64,000 nt of DNA, taken from positions 88,594 to 152,593 of the forward strand of contig JAKSIH010000002.1 of NCBI GenBank assembly GCA_024398935.1. Direction: 5' to 3'. Made by a program: the position numbers and the translations under genes. The notes under the pieces are model-generated. The model ran no database searches, was not told the DNA's origin, and was given only the letters and a program-made list of their open reading frames with translations. Of the stretch, positions 27,033 to 36,936 are shown in pieces. The DNA comes from Fibrobacter sp. GTDB taxonomy: Bacteria > Fibrobacterota > Fibrobacteria > Fibrobacterales > Fibrobacteraceae. Position 1 is the stretch's first letter; each line of letters begins with the position of its first letter.

Positions 27033-27306
27033 CGTCAACTTATCTAGGTCAGCAAAGAATTCGTAGCGTCTAAAATGCTCCTTGAAACAATCTACCTTGA
27101 AAAAAAAAAGCGAGCAGTCTGCCCGCCAATTTTGGTTGAACCTGGGTCAAATGACCAGCTCAAGTATTATCAATATACAACAAATATTTCCATTCGTCAA
27201 TGATTCTTGTAAACAGCCTTCCAATGACCAATAAATTTTCAACATTTTTCAGTTTAATCAGGCAGTAAACATTAAAATATTTTTATAGGCAAGACAGTGG
27301 TATGTA
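27033..27306. other. Non-coding gap after the polysaccharide operon
   Basis: AT-rich. Holds the operon terminator at 27100-27126 and a small GGTCATTTGACC palindrome (complement, near 27150). No further gene seen. Confidence 0.6.
27100..27126 (-). terminator. Terminator of the polysaccharide operon
   Basis: Minus strand GCGGGCA-GAC-TGCTCGC followed by nine or ten Ts, about 180 bases after the last operon gene. Confidence 0.85.
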
Positions 27307-28488
27307 TTATTTTCTCCAGACCATTTTGTCAACTACACCGGTATAGCTCTGAATGAGCTTAACAACCTTGGTGCTGACATTTTCTTCGATATAGTCAGGA
27401 ACAGGAATGCCGTAATCACCCGCAGAGTTCATTTCTACAGCGGTTGAAACAGCCTGAAGCAGAGACTGTTCGTCAATACCGGCAAGAACAAAGCAAGCTT
27501 TGTCCAATGCTTCGGGGCGCTCCGTGCTGGTGCGAATGCAAATTGCCGGGAACGGATGACCAACACTGGTAAAGAAGGAGCTTTCCTCAGGCAGCGTTCC
27601 GCTATCACTAACAACGGCGAATGCATTCATCTGCAGGCAGTTATAATCGTGGAAGCCAAGAGGTTCATGCTGAATCACACGCTTGTCCAGTTTGAAACCA
27701 CTTGCAGCAAGACGATTGCGGCTACGAGGATGGCAGCTGTACAGAATCGGCATATCGTACTTTTCGGCCATTTTATTAATGGCGGTAAAAAGACTGTTGA
27801 AGTTCTTTTCTGTATCAATATTTTCTTCGCGATGGGCACTTAGCAAAATGTACTTACCCTTGGTAAGGCCAAGGCGGGCATGAATGTCGCTAGCTTCGAT
27901 ATCGGCAAGATTCTTGTGCAGAACTTCGGCCATGGGGCTACCAGTCACATAAGTGCGTTCTTTGGGCAGGCCACAATCAGCCAAGTAACGGCGAGCATGT
28001 TCAGAGTAAGCCATGTTGACATCGCTAATGATATCCACAATGCGACGATTGGTTTCTTCGGGCAGGCATTCGTCCTTGCAACGGTTACCCGCTTCCATGT
28101 GGAAAATAGGAATATGCAGACGCTTTGCAGCAATGGCCGAAAGGCAGCTATTGGTGTCGCCAAGAATCAGCATGGCATCGGGCTTACAGGCAACCATCAG
28201 CTTGTAGCTGGCGTTAATGATGTTACCTACGGTTGCACCCAGGTCGTCACCTACGGCATCCATATAGACTTCGGGCTCCTTAAGCTTCAAGTCCTTAAAG
28301 AACACCCCGTTCAAGTTGTAATCGTAGTTCTGGCCAGTGTGAGCAAGAATGCAATCAAAGTACTTGCGGCACTTGTCAATCACAGCAGCAAGGCGGATAA
28401 TCTCGGGGCGTGTACCCACAATAATCAAAAGTTTAAGCTTGCCATTGTCGGCGAACTTGATATCGCTATAATCTGTACGCAGTTCCAT
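27307..28488 (-). CDS. UDP-HexNAc 2-epimerase, CapG/WecB type
   Basis: 393 aa, usual length. IVGTRPEIIRLAAVI at the start, HTGQNYD, LGDTNSCL, HMEAGNRC, and SDSGTLPEES near residue 300, all typical of non-hydrolysing UDP-GlcNAc 2-epimerases. Following the CapE and CapF genes with a one-base overlap, it should perform the last step to UDP-N-acetyl-L-fucosamine (CapG/FnlC/WbjD role). Cytoplasmic. Confidence 0.92.
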   Translation of the reverse strand: MELRTDYSDIKFADNGKLKLLIIVGTRPEIIRLAAVIDKCRKYFDCILAHTGQNYDYNLNGVFFKDLKLKEPEVYMDAVGDDLGATVGNIINASYKLMVACKPDAMLILGDTNSCLSAIAAKRLHIPIFHMEAGNRCKDECLPEETNRRIVDIISDVNMAYSEHARRYLADCGLPKERTYVTGSPMAEVLHKNLADIEASDIHARLGLTKGKYILLSAHREENIDTEKNFNSLFTAINKMAEKYDMPILYSCHPRSRNRLAASGFKLDKRVIQHEPLGFHDYNCLQMNAFAVVSDSGTLPEESSFFTSVGHPFPAICIRTSTERPEALDKACFVLAGIDEQSLLQAVSTAVEMNSAGDYGIPVPDYIEENVSTKVVKLIQSYTGVVDKMVWRK

Positions 28489-29693
28489 TACTTAACCACC
28501 TTTTCGCCAAATGTATCAGGATGCTCCGGATCGAACTGTTCGTTGGCCCACATCACGGTTACCAGGTTTTCAGTTTCAGAAAGATTGATAATATTGTGAG
28601 TGTAGCCAGGCAACATATGAATGGCCTCGATCTTTTCACCACTCACCTCAAATTCAAGAACATCATCTGTTCCAATCTTGCGTTCCTGAATCAGGGCACG
28701 GCCACTAACCACAATAAAGAATTCCCACTTGCTATGGTGCCAGTGTTCGCCCTTGGTAATACCCGGCTTAGAAACATTCACACTGAACTGGCCACAATTT
28801 GCAGTCTTCAGCAATTCTGTAAAGCTGCCACGAGCATCCACATTCATCTTCAAGGGGAAACAAACTTTTTCCTTGGGCAGATAGCTCAAGTATGTAGAGT
28901 AAAGTTTCTTTGCAAAGCTATTGTCGGGAATCTCCGGCATCAACAAGGACTGCGGCTGAACCTTAAAGGTATTCAACAAGTCCACAATCTCGCCAAGCTT
29001 AATCTTGTGAACTACAGGAGCAGCGCAGAACTTGCCATCTTCACGAAGAACAGTCTCCACTCCGTCAAAATCAGCATGATGTTCCTTGCCTTCCATGGCT
29101 GCAAGCATCTCGGCTACCAGGTCATCGATATAGAGCAGTTCCATATCAACAGACGGGTCATTCACTTGAATGGGTAAATCGTTTGCGATGTTATTGCAGA
29201 AGGTTGCAACGGCGCTGTTGTAGTTGGGGCGACACCACTTGCCAAACAAATTGGGGAAGCGATACACAAGGACCTTGGCACCTGTTTCAGCAGCGTATGA
29301 GAAGAATAGATCCTCACCCGCCTTTTTGCTGCGGCCATATTCGCTGTTACCAAAACGGCCCGCCAATGTTGCCTGAATGCTACTGCTAAGCATTACGGGA
29401 CACTTGTTCCCATGCTTTTTCAAACAAGAAAGCAAGTCGCTGGCAAAGCCGAAATTACCAGTCATGAATTCGCTAGTGTCCTTGGGGCGATTTACACCGG
29501 CCAAGTTAAACACAAAATCCGCATGGGCACAGGCCTCATCCAGTTCTGCCGATGTGGAGTCAATATCGTACTGATAAATCTCCCCTACATTCAAACCAGG
29601 ATGGGTACGGTCCTTGCCATCACGAATACACTCCAGAGCGGCAACCAAGTTGCGCCCAACAAATCCCTTAGCACCAGTTACAAGAATGTTCAT
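28488..29693 (-). CDS. capF: Bifunctional sugar-nucleotide reductase, CapF type
   Basis: 401 aa. N-terminal SDR domain (VTGAKGFVGRNL; YGRSKKAGE with catalytic Tyr and Lys) and a C-terminal cupin domain from about residue 270 (GEHWHHSKWEFFIVVSG supplies the metal-binding His). This two-domain layout is specific to CapF/WbjC/FnlB, which epimerises and then reduces the keto-sugar made by CapE with NADPH. Overlaps capG by one base and is separated from capE by one base. Confidence 0.92.
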   Translation of the reverse strand: MNILVTGAKGFVGRNLVAALECIRDGKDRTHPGLNVGEIYQYDIDSTSAELDEACAHADFVFNLAGVNRPKDTSEFMTGNFGFASDLLSCLKKHGNKCPVMLSSSIQATLAGRFGNSEYGRSKKAGEDLFFSYAAETGAKVLVYRFPNLFGKWCRPNYNSAVATFCNNIANDLPIQVNDPSVDMELLYIDDLVAEMLAAMEGKEHHADFDGVETVLREDGKFCAAPVVHKIKLGEIVDLLNTFKVQPQSLLMPEIPDNSFAKKLYSTYLSYLPKEKVCFPLKMNVDARGSFTELLKTANCGQFSVNVSKPGITKGEHWHHSKWEFFIVVSGRALIQERKIGTDDVLEFEVSGEKIEAIHMLPGYTHNIINLSETENLVTVMWANEQFDPEHPDTFGEKVVK

Positions 29694-29694
29694 A

Positions 29695-30738
29695 CTACTT
29701 AGCCAGTTCTTCTTGTATGTAACTCAGTGTCAAAAGTTTTTCCTTAACCTGTTCCACATTGAGTAATTTAGTATTACTAGAATTGAACTCAGTAAGAACA
29801 TTGCGTTCGGTATCACCCTTACTAAAGTACTTATCATAGTTCAGTCCTCGCTTGTCGCAAGGAACTCGGTAGAAGTTACCTAAGTCAATAGCGTGGGCAC
29901 ATTCCTCGTTAGTAAGCAAAGTCTCATACATTTTCTCACCGTGGCGAATACCAATAACCTTAATAGCGTTCTTATCACCACCGAATAGTTCACAAACCGC
30001 CTCTGCTTGAGTTTGAATAGTACAAGCTGGAGCCTTTTGAACCAAGATATCTCCGCTTACGCCATTTTCAAAAGCAAATAAAACCAAATCCACAGCTTCA
30101 TCCAGACTCATAATGAATCGTGTCATGGAACCTTCAGTAATGGTAATGGGCTGACCCGCACGAATTTGATCAATCCATAGAGGAATCACCGACCCTCGAC
30201 TACACATCACATTACCATAGCGGGTACAACAAATTTTAGTTTTATCAGGACTTACTGTACGAGATTTTGCCACAATCACTTTTTCCATCATGGCCTTACT
30301 AGTGCCCATAGCATTTACTGGATAGGCAGCCTTGTCAGTACTAAGACACACCACATTCTTAACACCAGCTTCAATCGCAGCGGTCAAAACATTATCTGTT
30401 CCAAGAACATTAGTCTTTACAGCTTCCAGTGGAAAAAATTCACAACTCGGGACTTGTTTCAGCGCAGCGGCATGGAAAATGTAATCTACCCCGTGCATTG
30501 CATTTTTTACGCTGGCAAGATCACGAACATCGCCAATATAAAACTTGATTTTATCAGCGACTTCAGGCATCTTTGCCTGAAATTCATGACGCATATCGTC
30601 TTGCTTCTTTTCGTCGCGACTAAAAATGCGAATTTCCCCAATATCAGTTTGAAGAAAACGATTTAACACAGCGTTACCAAAACTTCCGGTACCGCCTGTA
30701 ATGAGAAGAGTTTTATTTGAAAAGATTGACATAGGCAT
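29695..30738 (-). CDS. capE: UDP-GlcNAc 4,6-dehydratase/5-epimerase, CapE type
   Basis: 347 aa soluble SDR. LLITGGTGSFGNAVL at the N-terminus, HAAALKQVPSCEF, STDKAAYPVNAMGTSKAMME with Met in place of Tyr, and EGSMTRFIMSLDEAV. This set matches CapE/WbjB/FnlA, first enzyme of the UDP-L-FucNAc pathway, distinct from the membrane-bound dehydratase at 17.1 kb. A 60-base gap separates it from the flippase gene and could hold a promoter (TATATT near 30768). Confidence 0.92.
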   Translation of the reverse strand: MPMSIFSNKTLLITGGTGSFGNAVLNRFLQTDIGEIRIFSRDEKKQDDMRHEFQAKMPEVADKIKFYIGDVRDLASVKNAMHGVDYIFHAAALKQVPSCEFFPLEAVKTNVLGTDNVLTAAIEAGVKNVVCLSTDKAAYPVNAMGTSKAMMEKVIVAKSRTVSPDKTKICCTRYGNVMCSRGSVIPLWIDQIRAGQPITITEGSMTRFIMSLDEAVDLVLFAFENGVSGDILVQKAPACTIQTQAEAVCELFGGDKNAIKVIGIRHGEKMYETLLTNEECAHAIDLGNFYRVPCDKRGLNYDKYFSKGDTERNVLTEFNSSNTKLLNVEQVKEKLLTLSYIQEELAK

Positions 30739-30800
30739 AATGAAAACAAACCTTCCTTAAGCAGGTACAATATAAATCTTTAACTAACTAAAATCATTTC

Positions 30801-32093
30801 TTATGGGAAATGTCTTAGCATATTTCCAATGAAAGCAGGATTTAAACCTCTCAACATAATCATAATACAAGATCTTAGCGGGCTTAATATAAGAATCATC
30901 ACAACATTTGTAAAAATTTGAGTTATCAAAGAGGCCAACGCAGCTCCATTTATTCCAAAACGAGGTATAAAAAAATAATTCATAATAATATTACACACTG
31001 CCCCACACAAATTCATAAACCACAAATATTTCTGTTTTTCCTCAGCCAAGAAATAAATAGCATGAACTCCTCCCATATAAGAAAAAGCAGTAAACCAAAC
31101 TACAATTCGTAAGTTGTCTATGGACGGATCATAAGCATTTCCATACAGTACTCCAATAATGATTGGAGCTAACAAAGTCATCACAATACTTTGCAGTAAA
31201 GCAAGATAAACAACCACACCATATAAAACAGACAGCATTCTTTCGTAACTTGAATAATCGTTTTTTTTGCATTCAAAAATTTTTGGTCTAAAAGAATCTA
31301 TAACAGCTCCGAAAACAAAACTTGTTAAACTAGCACAAACAACAGCCGCCGAATAAAAACCAACACACGAATTATCCATCATATTTTTTATCATGAGCCT
31401 ATCCGTTTGCGCAAAAACCACAATCATTAATCCAGATATGATGTAATAATGACTTTTAGCAAACATTTTTTTCGCTCTAGACAACGATACAGAAAAACGA
31501 GTTCCACCTTTTTTTCGATAGATTACGAAAAAAGCAATTGCAAGAAGCAAACCGTCAAATGCATTCGCAACGGCAAAAAAATACACATTCATTCCTAAAA
31601 CAAGTAAAACAACTTTGTACGAGGCAACGACCAAATATGCAAAAAAAGAAATCAACGAAGTGTATTTAGACAAGTACTTTGACTGGAACCAATACTGGAT
31701 AATCTCAGCCGTCTGAAAAACTAAAAGCACACTGTACAAGCAACATACTATAATCGTTTCTCTTTCACCCGAATTAAGACAAGAAACTACTACAAAAATG
31801 CCAGCAACACATAAAATTGCAGAAAAAAAACTCAAACATATAGATGTTCCTAAAATTTCGCCATCTTTGTCAGGTTCATTCACTATTTCTTGTACTACAA
31901 TACTATTCAACCCCAATTGCATTATAGGAGTTGCAAACGCAACAATTGAGGCTGCGTAACTTATGACGCCATAGTTAGATGGTCCCAAATATCGCGCCGT
32001 CAGCATACCTATAACTACAGCAACAAAAGCTTGGGCAATCTTACAACCAATAATCCAAGAAGCGTTTTTTGCAATTTTATTCTGAAGCAACAT
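30801..32093 (-). CDS. Wzx-type O-unit flippase
   Basis: 430 aa with about twelve hydrophobic helices. The start (KNASWIIGCKIAQAFVAVVIG, YLGPSNYGVISYA) is typical of MOP-family polysaccharide exporters. It would move undecaprenyl-linked repeat units across the inner membrane for the polymerase next door. Strongly AT-rich. Confidence 0.88.
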   Translation of the reverse strand: MLLQNKIAKNASWIIGCKIAQAFVAVVIGMLTARYLGPSNYGVISYAASIVAFATPIMQLGLNSIVVQEIVNEPDKDGEILGTSICLSFFSAILCVAGIFVVVSCLNSGERETIIVCCLYSVLLVFQTAEIIQYWFQSKYLSKYTSLISFFAYLVVASYKVVLLVLGMNVYFFAVANAFDGLLLAIAFFVIYRKKGGTRFSVSLSRAKKMFAKSHYYIISGLMIVVFAQTDRLMIKNMMDNSCVGFYSAAVVCASLTSFVFGAVIDSFRPKIFECKKNDYSSYERMLSVLYGVVVYLALLQSIVMTLLAPIIIGVLYGNAYDPSIDNLRIVVWFTAFSYMGGVHAIYFLAEEKQKYLWFMNLCGAVCNIIMNYFFIPRFGINGAALASLITQIFTNVVMILILSPLRSCIMIMLRGLNPAFIGNMLRHFP

Positions 32094-32107
32094 ACAAACA
32101 ACTTAGT

Positions 32108-33202
32108 TTAGAACAAATATTCAACTAAAGTACGATAGTTATAATAAGACTCCGCCCAAGTGGGACTGTGGAAAAAAGACCAATACCCATACAATGTATT
32201 CATCATAAAAAGAGTCAATAAAATTTTTTTCCACGGATCAGAAATTTTCTCATAAACAAGTGGCACCGAAGCTATCATAAAGGGCGTAAAGAAAAAACAC
32301 AGTCTACCAATCATAGGTATCGCTAACGAAAAAGGAATCATAATATACCCCAGCATTGAGAGAAAAATAATTTTCACTTCATCTTCCCGATAATCTTTCA
32401 CAAACACACAGCAAAAACAAGAAACGAAAAAAGGTAATAAACGCCAAGCCACCCCCAAACTAAAACCACGTGAATTTCCTATTTCATAATACTTCTTGTA
32501 CTCTTTAATATTATCGACATCATCAAACATAAGTAGAAAATCATTCACTAAATCAGGTTTCAAAAAAAACATTACCAAAACAACAAGTAAAGGAATAGTC
32601 AAATAGCGAGCCCATTCCTTTTTGATTAAAGCAACTAACAAACAGGGATACAAAATAAAGGCAGAAGCATGCATTTGCGCAGCAAGAAACACCAAAACAA
32701 AAGCAATCGGAAAAAAAAACTGATTTCTTTTTCTAATAAGAAGAAATGCCAAGACAAACAGTGATACCGCAAATCCTTGTCGCATCATGGACATATTAAG
32801 AACATACAAATCAGTACAAAACAAATATATAAATACCCCCAACACCCACCAATTTTTAGGGACACACAACTTTACGAACAAGTAATAGATAATATTTTGA
32901 ACAACGCTCAAAAAAGCAACCAAAGAAAAGAAACCTAATGGTCGAAAAAGAAAACACAAAGTTGTCCAACCAGGATCGTGAAAATAAACATTTCTTCTTA
33001 CAAAGTCCCAAGTAAATTCCCGATTACTTATAAAATCAAATATCTCTTGATATGAAGAATAGTCATTTCCGTAATTATAACGGATTGCTGCAACAAGAGC
33101 TATAATCAAAAAACATAATTCCAAACCAAAAGGAAATTCATCCCTTGAAGCTAGATATGCGAACAATATGCAGACAGTACTTATTATAATCAAAAAATAC
33201 AT
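32108..33202 (-). CDS. EpsG/Wzy-type polysaccharide polymerase
   Basis: 364 aa, about ten membrane helices. The pattern RYNYGNDYSSYQEIF near residue 45, MRQGFAVSLFVLAFLLIRKR and a large loop fit the EpsG branch of Wzy polymerases, which join lipid-linked units on the outer face of the inner membrane. 14 bases from the flippase gene. Confidence 0.85.
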   Translation of the reverse strand: MYFLIIISTVCILFAYLASRDEFPFGLELCFLIIALVAAIRYNYGNDYSSYQEIFDFISNREFTWDFVRRNVYFHDPGWTTLCFLFRPLGFFSLVAFLSVVQNIIYYLFVKLCVPKNWWVLGVFIYLFCTDLYVLNMSMMRQGFAVSLFVLAFLLIRKRNQFFFPIAFVLVFLAAQMHASAFILYPCLLVALIKKEWARYLTIPLLVVLVMFFLKPDLVNDFLLMFDDVDNIKEYKKYYEIGNSRGFSLGVAWRLLPFFVSCFCCVFVKDYREDEVKIIFLSMLGYIMIPFSLAIPMIGRLCFFFTPFMIASVPLVYEKISDPWKKILLTLFMMNTLYGYWSFFHSPTWAESYYNYRTLVEYLF

Positions 33203-33206
33203 TTAG

Positions 33207-34418
33207 CTACAATTCCAATTGCAATCTATAAAGATCAACATACTGTTCATTTATTACATTCATATCAAATGAACAAGCCTTTTTTCTACAAAGCTCTGTT
33301 GTAAAGTTTTTTTTCTCGCATATTTGAACTATTTTTCGCACCAGAGAATCTACATCATTTTGTTTCACAACAAAACCACAAGAGTTATCAATGCATTCCG
33401 GACTTCCACCGGTTTTAAAAGTAATCACGGGAGTTCCACAAGCCAAAGACTCTATATTGACCAATCCTAGAACTTCTTCTCTTGTAGGATTTACAAAAAC
33501 ATCTGCAGCTGTATAAATTTCAGCCAATTCTTTTTGATTTTGTGTTCGATGAATAGAAATGATATTTGAAGGCAGTAATGCATCAACAGAATCATTGGTA
33601 CCAACTAAAATAATTTGATAATCCTTCGATAAACGTTTGGCGAGATCTATGAAAACATCTAACCCTTTTCGTTTTTCCCATTCAAAAGCAACTCCAAGAA
33701 TAATTTTTTTTTCTAGGATATTATACTTTCCCTTAAAGTTACTTTGCGACGGCTTAAATACGGAAAGATTTATTCCATTGTGAATAACCTTTACCGGATA
33801 ATTTTTTAAATAGGATTGTTTTACCAAATCAGCAAGCCATTGAGAGGGGGTAACGATTGTGCAATTTTCTATTCCTGTAAACCATTTCTTTTTCAAATTC
33901 CACATTTTCTTTGTAGAATCCATTTTTGAAGAAGGATAACTACAAGATGGATATTGGCAGCATCCACAACCTTTTTTCCATTTATCGCACTTTATTAATT
34001 CAAAGTATGGGCAACGTCCTGTAAAACTCCAACAATCATGAAGAGTCCATACCACAGGAATATCATTTCGCTTTATAAAGCGGAATAAAAGAGGTAAGTT
34101 AAGATAGTTGCCATGAACATTGTGCAAATGAATAAGATTGCACTTTTCTTTTTTCATCTTGCGAATTAAAAATTTTGTAGCAAAAAAGGACAATATTCCG
34201 GAAAGGCCGCTGATTTTCGCAAATAAAGAATGTATTAAATGGGATAAGCGAGAGCCAATAAAATAAGTAAGCTCATCTTTTTGGGGTCGATTAGTACGAC
34301 TATCTGGACAACATGTAATAACACGAATACCATGATTACGAGCTGTTCTCGCAATCTGCAACATGATGCCGCCGGTACTTCCGACATTACAAGTATTTAT
34401 CTCAAATATAGTTGCCAT
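33207..34418 (-). CDS. Glycosyltransferase family 4, WcaC-like
   Basis: 403 aa GT-B fold. STGGIMLQIARTAR near the start, HLHNVHGNYLNLP, then a Cys-rich insertion (WTLHDCWSFTGRCPYF, CDKWKKGCGCC) found in WcaC-like colanic acid transferases. The donor site is PTREEVLGLVNIESLACGTPVI. Transfers a sugar to the lipid-linked repeat unit on the cytoplasmic face; donor and acceptor are unknown. AT-rich. Confidence 0.87.
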   Translation of the reverse strand: MATIFEINTCNVGSTGGIMLQIARTARNHGIRVITCCPDSRTNRPQKDELTYFIGSRLSHLIHSLFAKISGLSGILSFFATKFLIRKMKKEKCNLIHLHNVHGNYLNLPLLFRFIKRNDIPVVWTLHDCWSFTGRCPYFELIKCDKWKKGCGCCQYPSCSYPSSKMDSTKKMWNLKKKWFTGIENCTIVTPSQWLADLVKQSYLKNYPVKVIHNGINLSVFKPSQSNFKGKYNILEKKIILGVAFEWEKRKGLDVFIDLAKRLSKDYQIILVGTNDSVDALLPSNIISIHRTQNQKELAEIYTAADVFVNPTREEVLGLVNIESLACGTPVITFKTGGSPECIDNSCGFVVKQNDVDSLVRKIVQICEKKNFTTELCRKKACSFDMNVINEQYVDLYRLQLEL

Positions 34419-34422
34419 AATC

Positions 34423-35649
34423 CTATTTCAAAAATTCTTTTTCAACAATATCAAAAAAATATTTCGGTGTACTTTTGGATAAAAAATCCGAATTTACAAT
34501 AAAATCGTTCTTTTGTCCATCTTCCAGAAAATTTTTTATTTTCACGCAATTTTCTTCTTTTGTTGCATTTTTAAAAACATTTAAAGCATTTCCATACTCT
34601 TCAAAATAAGGAATCGAAACATCAATGTTTGAACTTACAAAATTAAGAATTGGTCGGCTGGTTGAAAAATATTGAAAAATTTTACTTGGGACCATATTTA
34701 CGGTTTGTTCATTAGAAATATTCACTATTACATCTGCATTTTTTAAAGCATATACAACTTTTGAATTTTCTAACATACCATGATAGAAAACACTTTGTGA
34801 CTTCTCAATAATCGGCTTCAACTCTTGTTCAACACATCCCCAAATATGCCAAACAATCTTTTTACCATTTGCGTTTAAAATAGATTCAAACATATCAATA
34901 GCATGCTTAGGATTTCTGTTTTGAGCATTCAATGTGCCTATATAAACTAAATTGCAATAATCTTGCACATAAGGTAAAGCAAATTCCTCGTAAGTCATGT
35001 CAGGGATGCAAACAGGGAAATCAGCAAATTTTGTGTTGTTGAATTCAAACTTTCTATTTTGAATTGCTCTTGGTAAAACAATCATATCCAAAATTTGTTG
35101 TTCTTTAAGAGCGGCTCTCCATGCTTTTTTTTCTTGGAATGATTTGATCCATTTGTTTGCTGTATTTGGATTCGTAGTCAAATCCAAATGATAGCCAACG
35201 CAAAAAACATTTTCCTTAAACATACTTTTTAGGGTCATTACGGAATAAATGGATTCATAGGGACGATAACAGCCAACAACCAAGGATATTTTTTCCCTTT
35301 TTATAATTTCCCTTGCTATTTTTAAATATTTCTTTGATCTAAAAAAAGAAACGTTAGGGTAAAAAACTGAAACAAAAAACCGTCTTAAAAAAGAAAACAA
35401 AAGAAACAGACATTTCCCTAAAACCATTTTTGAGCATAAAGAATGCATCGCATCATACAAAGCCCATTTTACGCCATAAAATTCAATGCCATTTTCCGAG
35501 AAGTGCTCATGTTTTTTTTCCGAATTATATATACAAAAAACAGAATATCCGTTCCGTTGAAATTCATAAGCGACATTTCTTACACATATACCTGTAGCAT
35601 CATTCGCTTTTCCAAAGCCATCACATAGAAACAGGACCTTCTTTTGCAT
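34423..35649 (-). CDS. Glycosyltransferase, GT-B fold
   Basis: 408 aa. Rossmann-type start KVLFLCDGFGKANDATG, a central hydrophobic amphipathic stretch (about 70-95), LVYIGTLNAQNRNPKHAIDMF in the C-terminal lobe and MVPSKIFQYFSTSRPIL in the donor site. Family 1/4-like. Sits 4 bases before the next transferase gene in a tight operon. AT-rich codon use. Confidence 0.78.
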   Translation of the reverse strand: MQKKVLFLCDGFGKANDATGICVRNVAYEFQRNGYSVFCIYNSEKKHEHFSENGIEFYGVKWALYDAMHSLCSKMVLGKCLFLLFSFLRRFFVSVFYPNVSFFRSKKYLKIAREIIKREKISLVVGCYRPYESIYSVMTLKSMFKENVFCVGYHLDLTTNPNTANKWIKSFQEKKAWRAALKEQQILDMIVLPRAIQNRKFEFNNTKFADFPVCIPDMTYEEFALPYVQDYCNLVYIGTLNAQNRNPKHAIDMFESILNANGKKIVWHIWGCVEQELKPIIEKSQSVFYHGMLENSKVVYALKNADVIVNISNEQTVNMVPSKIFQYFSTSRPILNFVSSNIDVSIPYFEEYGNALNVFKNATKEENCVKIKNFLEDGQKNDFIVNSDFLSKSTPKYFFDIVEKEFLK

Positions 35650-35671
35650 TATGAATACACCTTTTTTATTT

Positions 35672-36430
35672 CTATGCTTTAACCATCATCTTATAGGATT
35701 TCATCCACCCACATCCAAACAGCTTACGATGTCTAATGGCATCTTGCAAGCATAGCAGTTTCCACCAGCGGGGAGAAATCATCTTATATAATGCACCCTG
35801 GTCTCGGAAATACTTTTCATCATAAGCAGCTTTCCAGGTAGAGGGCCTTTCTTCTGTAAGTTCGGCAATGTATTCAGGAACAGCATACATTGTTAAGCCT
35901 TTCTTTAGGCAATCTGTCAAGAAAATATTGTCTTCCCCATGACTGTGTTCCGTTCCACCGCCAAAACATTGATTGAAATATATTCCTTTATCTCGTATCG
36001 ACTTTAGACGAATTGCAACACGAGCCGTTCCAAAGCGAAGATAATTTAAAAATCCAACCTTGTAAGCTTTCTTTATTACATGACGCGTTACGACAGGTTC
36101 AATAAGATTAAAAGCTATAACATCCGCTTTGGGAAATCTCTCAAACGCCCTTTGAACCTTTTCGGCATAGTCATCAACATAGACCATATCATCATCTGCG
36201 AACAAACAAAATTCTCCTGTAGCCCGCATTAACGCATTATTTCTATTCAAGCCTACACCACGTTCTGCAAAATTTAAATAACGCACTTTATGACCATTCC
36301 ATTCAAAATCTTCTACCGAATTGCGATCACACTGGTTAGCAACAATAGCATCTGTTTTTAGATGCATTTTGTCCAGAAGGGAATGATCTTTTTGGTACAT
36401 TGCAGCAACAAGAACTTGAACAGAAGACAT
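35672..36430 (-). CDS. Glycosyltransferase family 2
   Basis: 252 aa from ATG 36430, preferred over an upstream in-frame start because GGAGG lies just before it and the start shares a base with the previous stop (TAATG). GERGVGLNRNNALMRATGEFCLFADDDMVY-type text (ERGVGLNRNNAL, then FADDDMVY) gives the nucleotide-binding and DXD parts of a GT-A fold. ENIFLTDCL follows. Acts on the cytoplasmic repeat unit. Confidence 0.82.
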   Translation of the reverse strand: MSSVQVLVAAMYQKDHSLLDKMHLKTDAIVANQCDRNSVEDFEWNGHKVRYLNFAERGVGLNRNNALMRATGEFCLFADDDMVYVDDYAEKVQRAFERFPKADVIAFNLIEPVVTRHVIKKAYKVGFLNYLRFGTARVAIRLKSIRDKGIYFNQCFGGGTEHSHGEDNIFLTDCLKKGLTMYAVPEYIAELTEERPSTWKAAYDEKYFRDQGALYKMISPRWWKLLCLQDAIRHRKLFGCGWMKSYKMMVKA

Positions 36431-36936
36431 TATGCGACCTCCTTCACAACAACCCTGCAAGGAACGCCAACTGCAGTCGCATTTGCAGGAACATTCTTAT
36501 TTACTAAAGTACATGCACCAACAACTGCGTTTTCTCCAATAGTCAAGCCTTCACCTTCTGGAGTTTTGCTAATAACGTTGGCTCGCATACCAATATACGC
36601 TCCATCGCATACAGTGATAGGCAAATGTCCCTGGTTACGACCATGGCATGCAAAAAACACACCATAAGAAATAATGCAATTATTTCCTATTTTCAACATG
36701 TCATAACACATATCATCTAAATAGCAGCGCATTCCAATAAAGCAATGTTTCCCTATTTTGAAGCCACAAATTCTGTACAACAAAATTCGAATACAATTAA
36801 AAGGACAATAGGGAGCAAGGACTTGGGCAACGAATTTGCGAACAGGCTTTGCAACAACCGTCAACAAGGAATAGTTAAAATAGTACGGAGCAGGTTTACC
36901 CTTGACTTTTTCATAAAGCCATTTTGCAAGAATCAT
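36430..36936 (-). CDS. Hexapeptide-repeat acyltransferase
   Basis: 168 aa from ATG 36936; the much longer open frame upstream is the other frame of the preceding gene. GGAGGAAT supplies the ribosome site and the start overlaps the previous stop (ATGA). Left-handed beta-helix repeats: IGKHCFIGMRCYL, IGNNCIISYGV, ICDGAYIGMRANVI-like (VCDGAYIGMRANVI), IGENAVVGACTLVNKNV and the closing GVPCRVV. Probably O- or N-acetylates a sugar of the repeat unit; a PglD-like role is possible but not shown. Confidence 0.85.
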   Translation of the reverse strand: MILAKWLYEKVKGKPAPYYFNYSLLTVVAKPVRKFVAQVLAPYCPFNCIRILLYRICGFKIGKHCFIGMRCYLDDMCYDMLKIGNNCIISYGVFFACHGRNQGHLPITVCDGAYIGMRANVISKTPEGEGLTIGENAVVGACTLVNKNVPANATAVGVPCRVVVKEVA

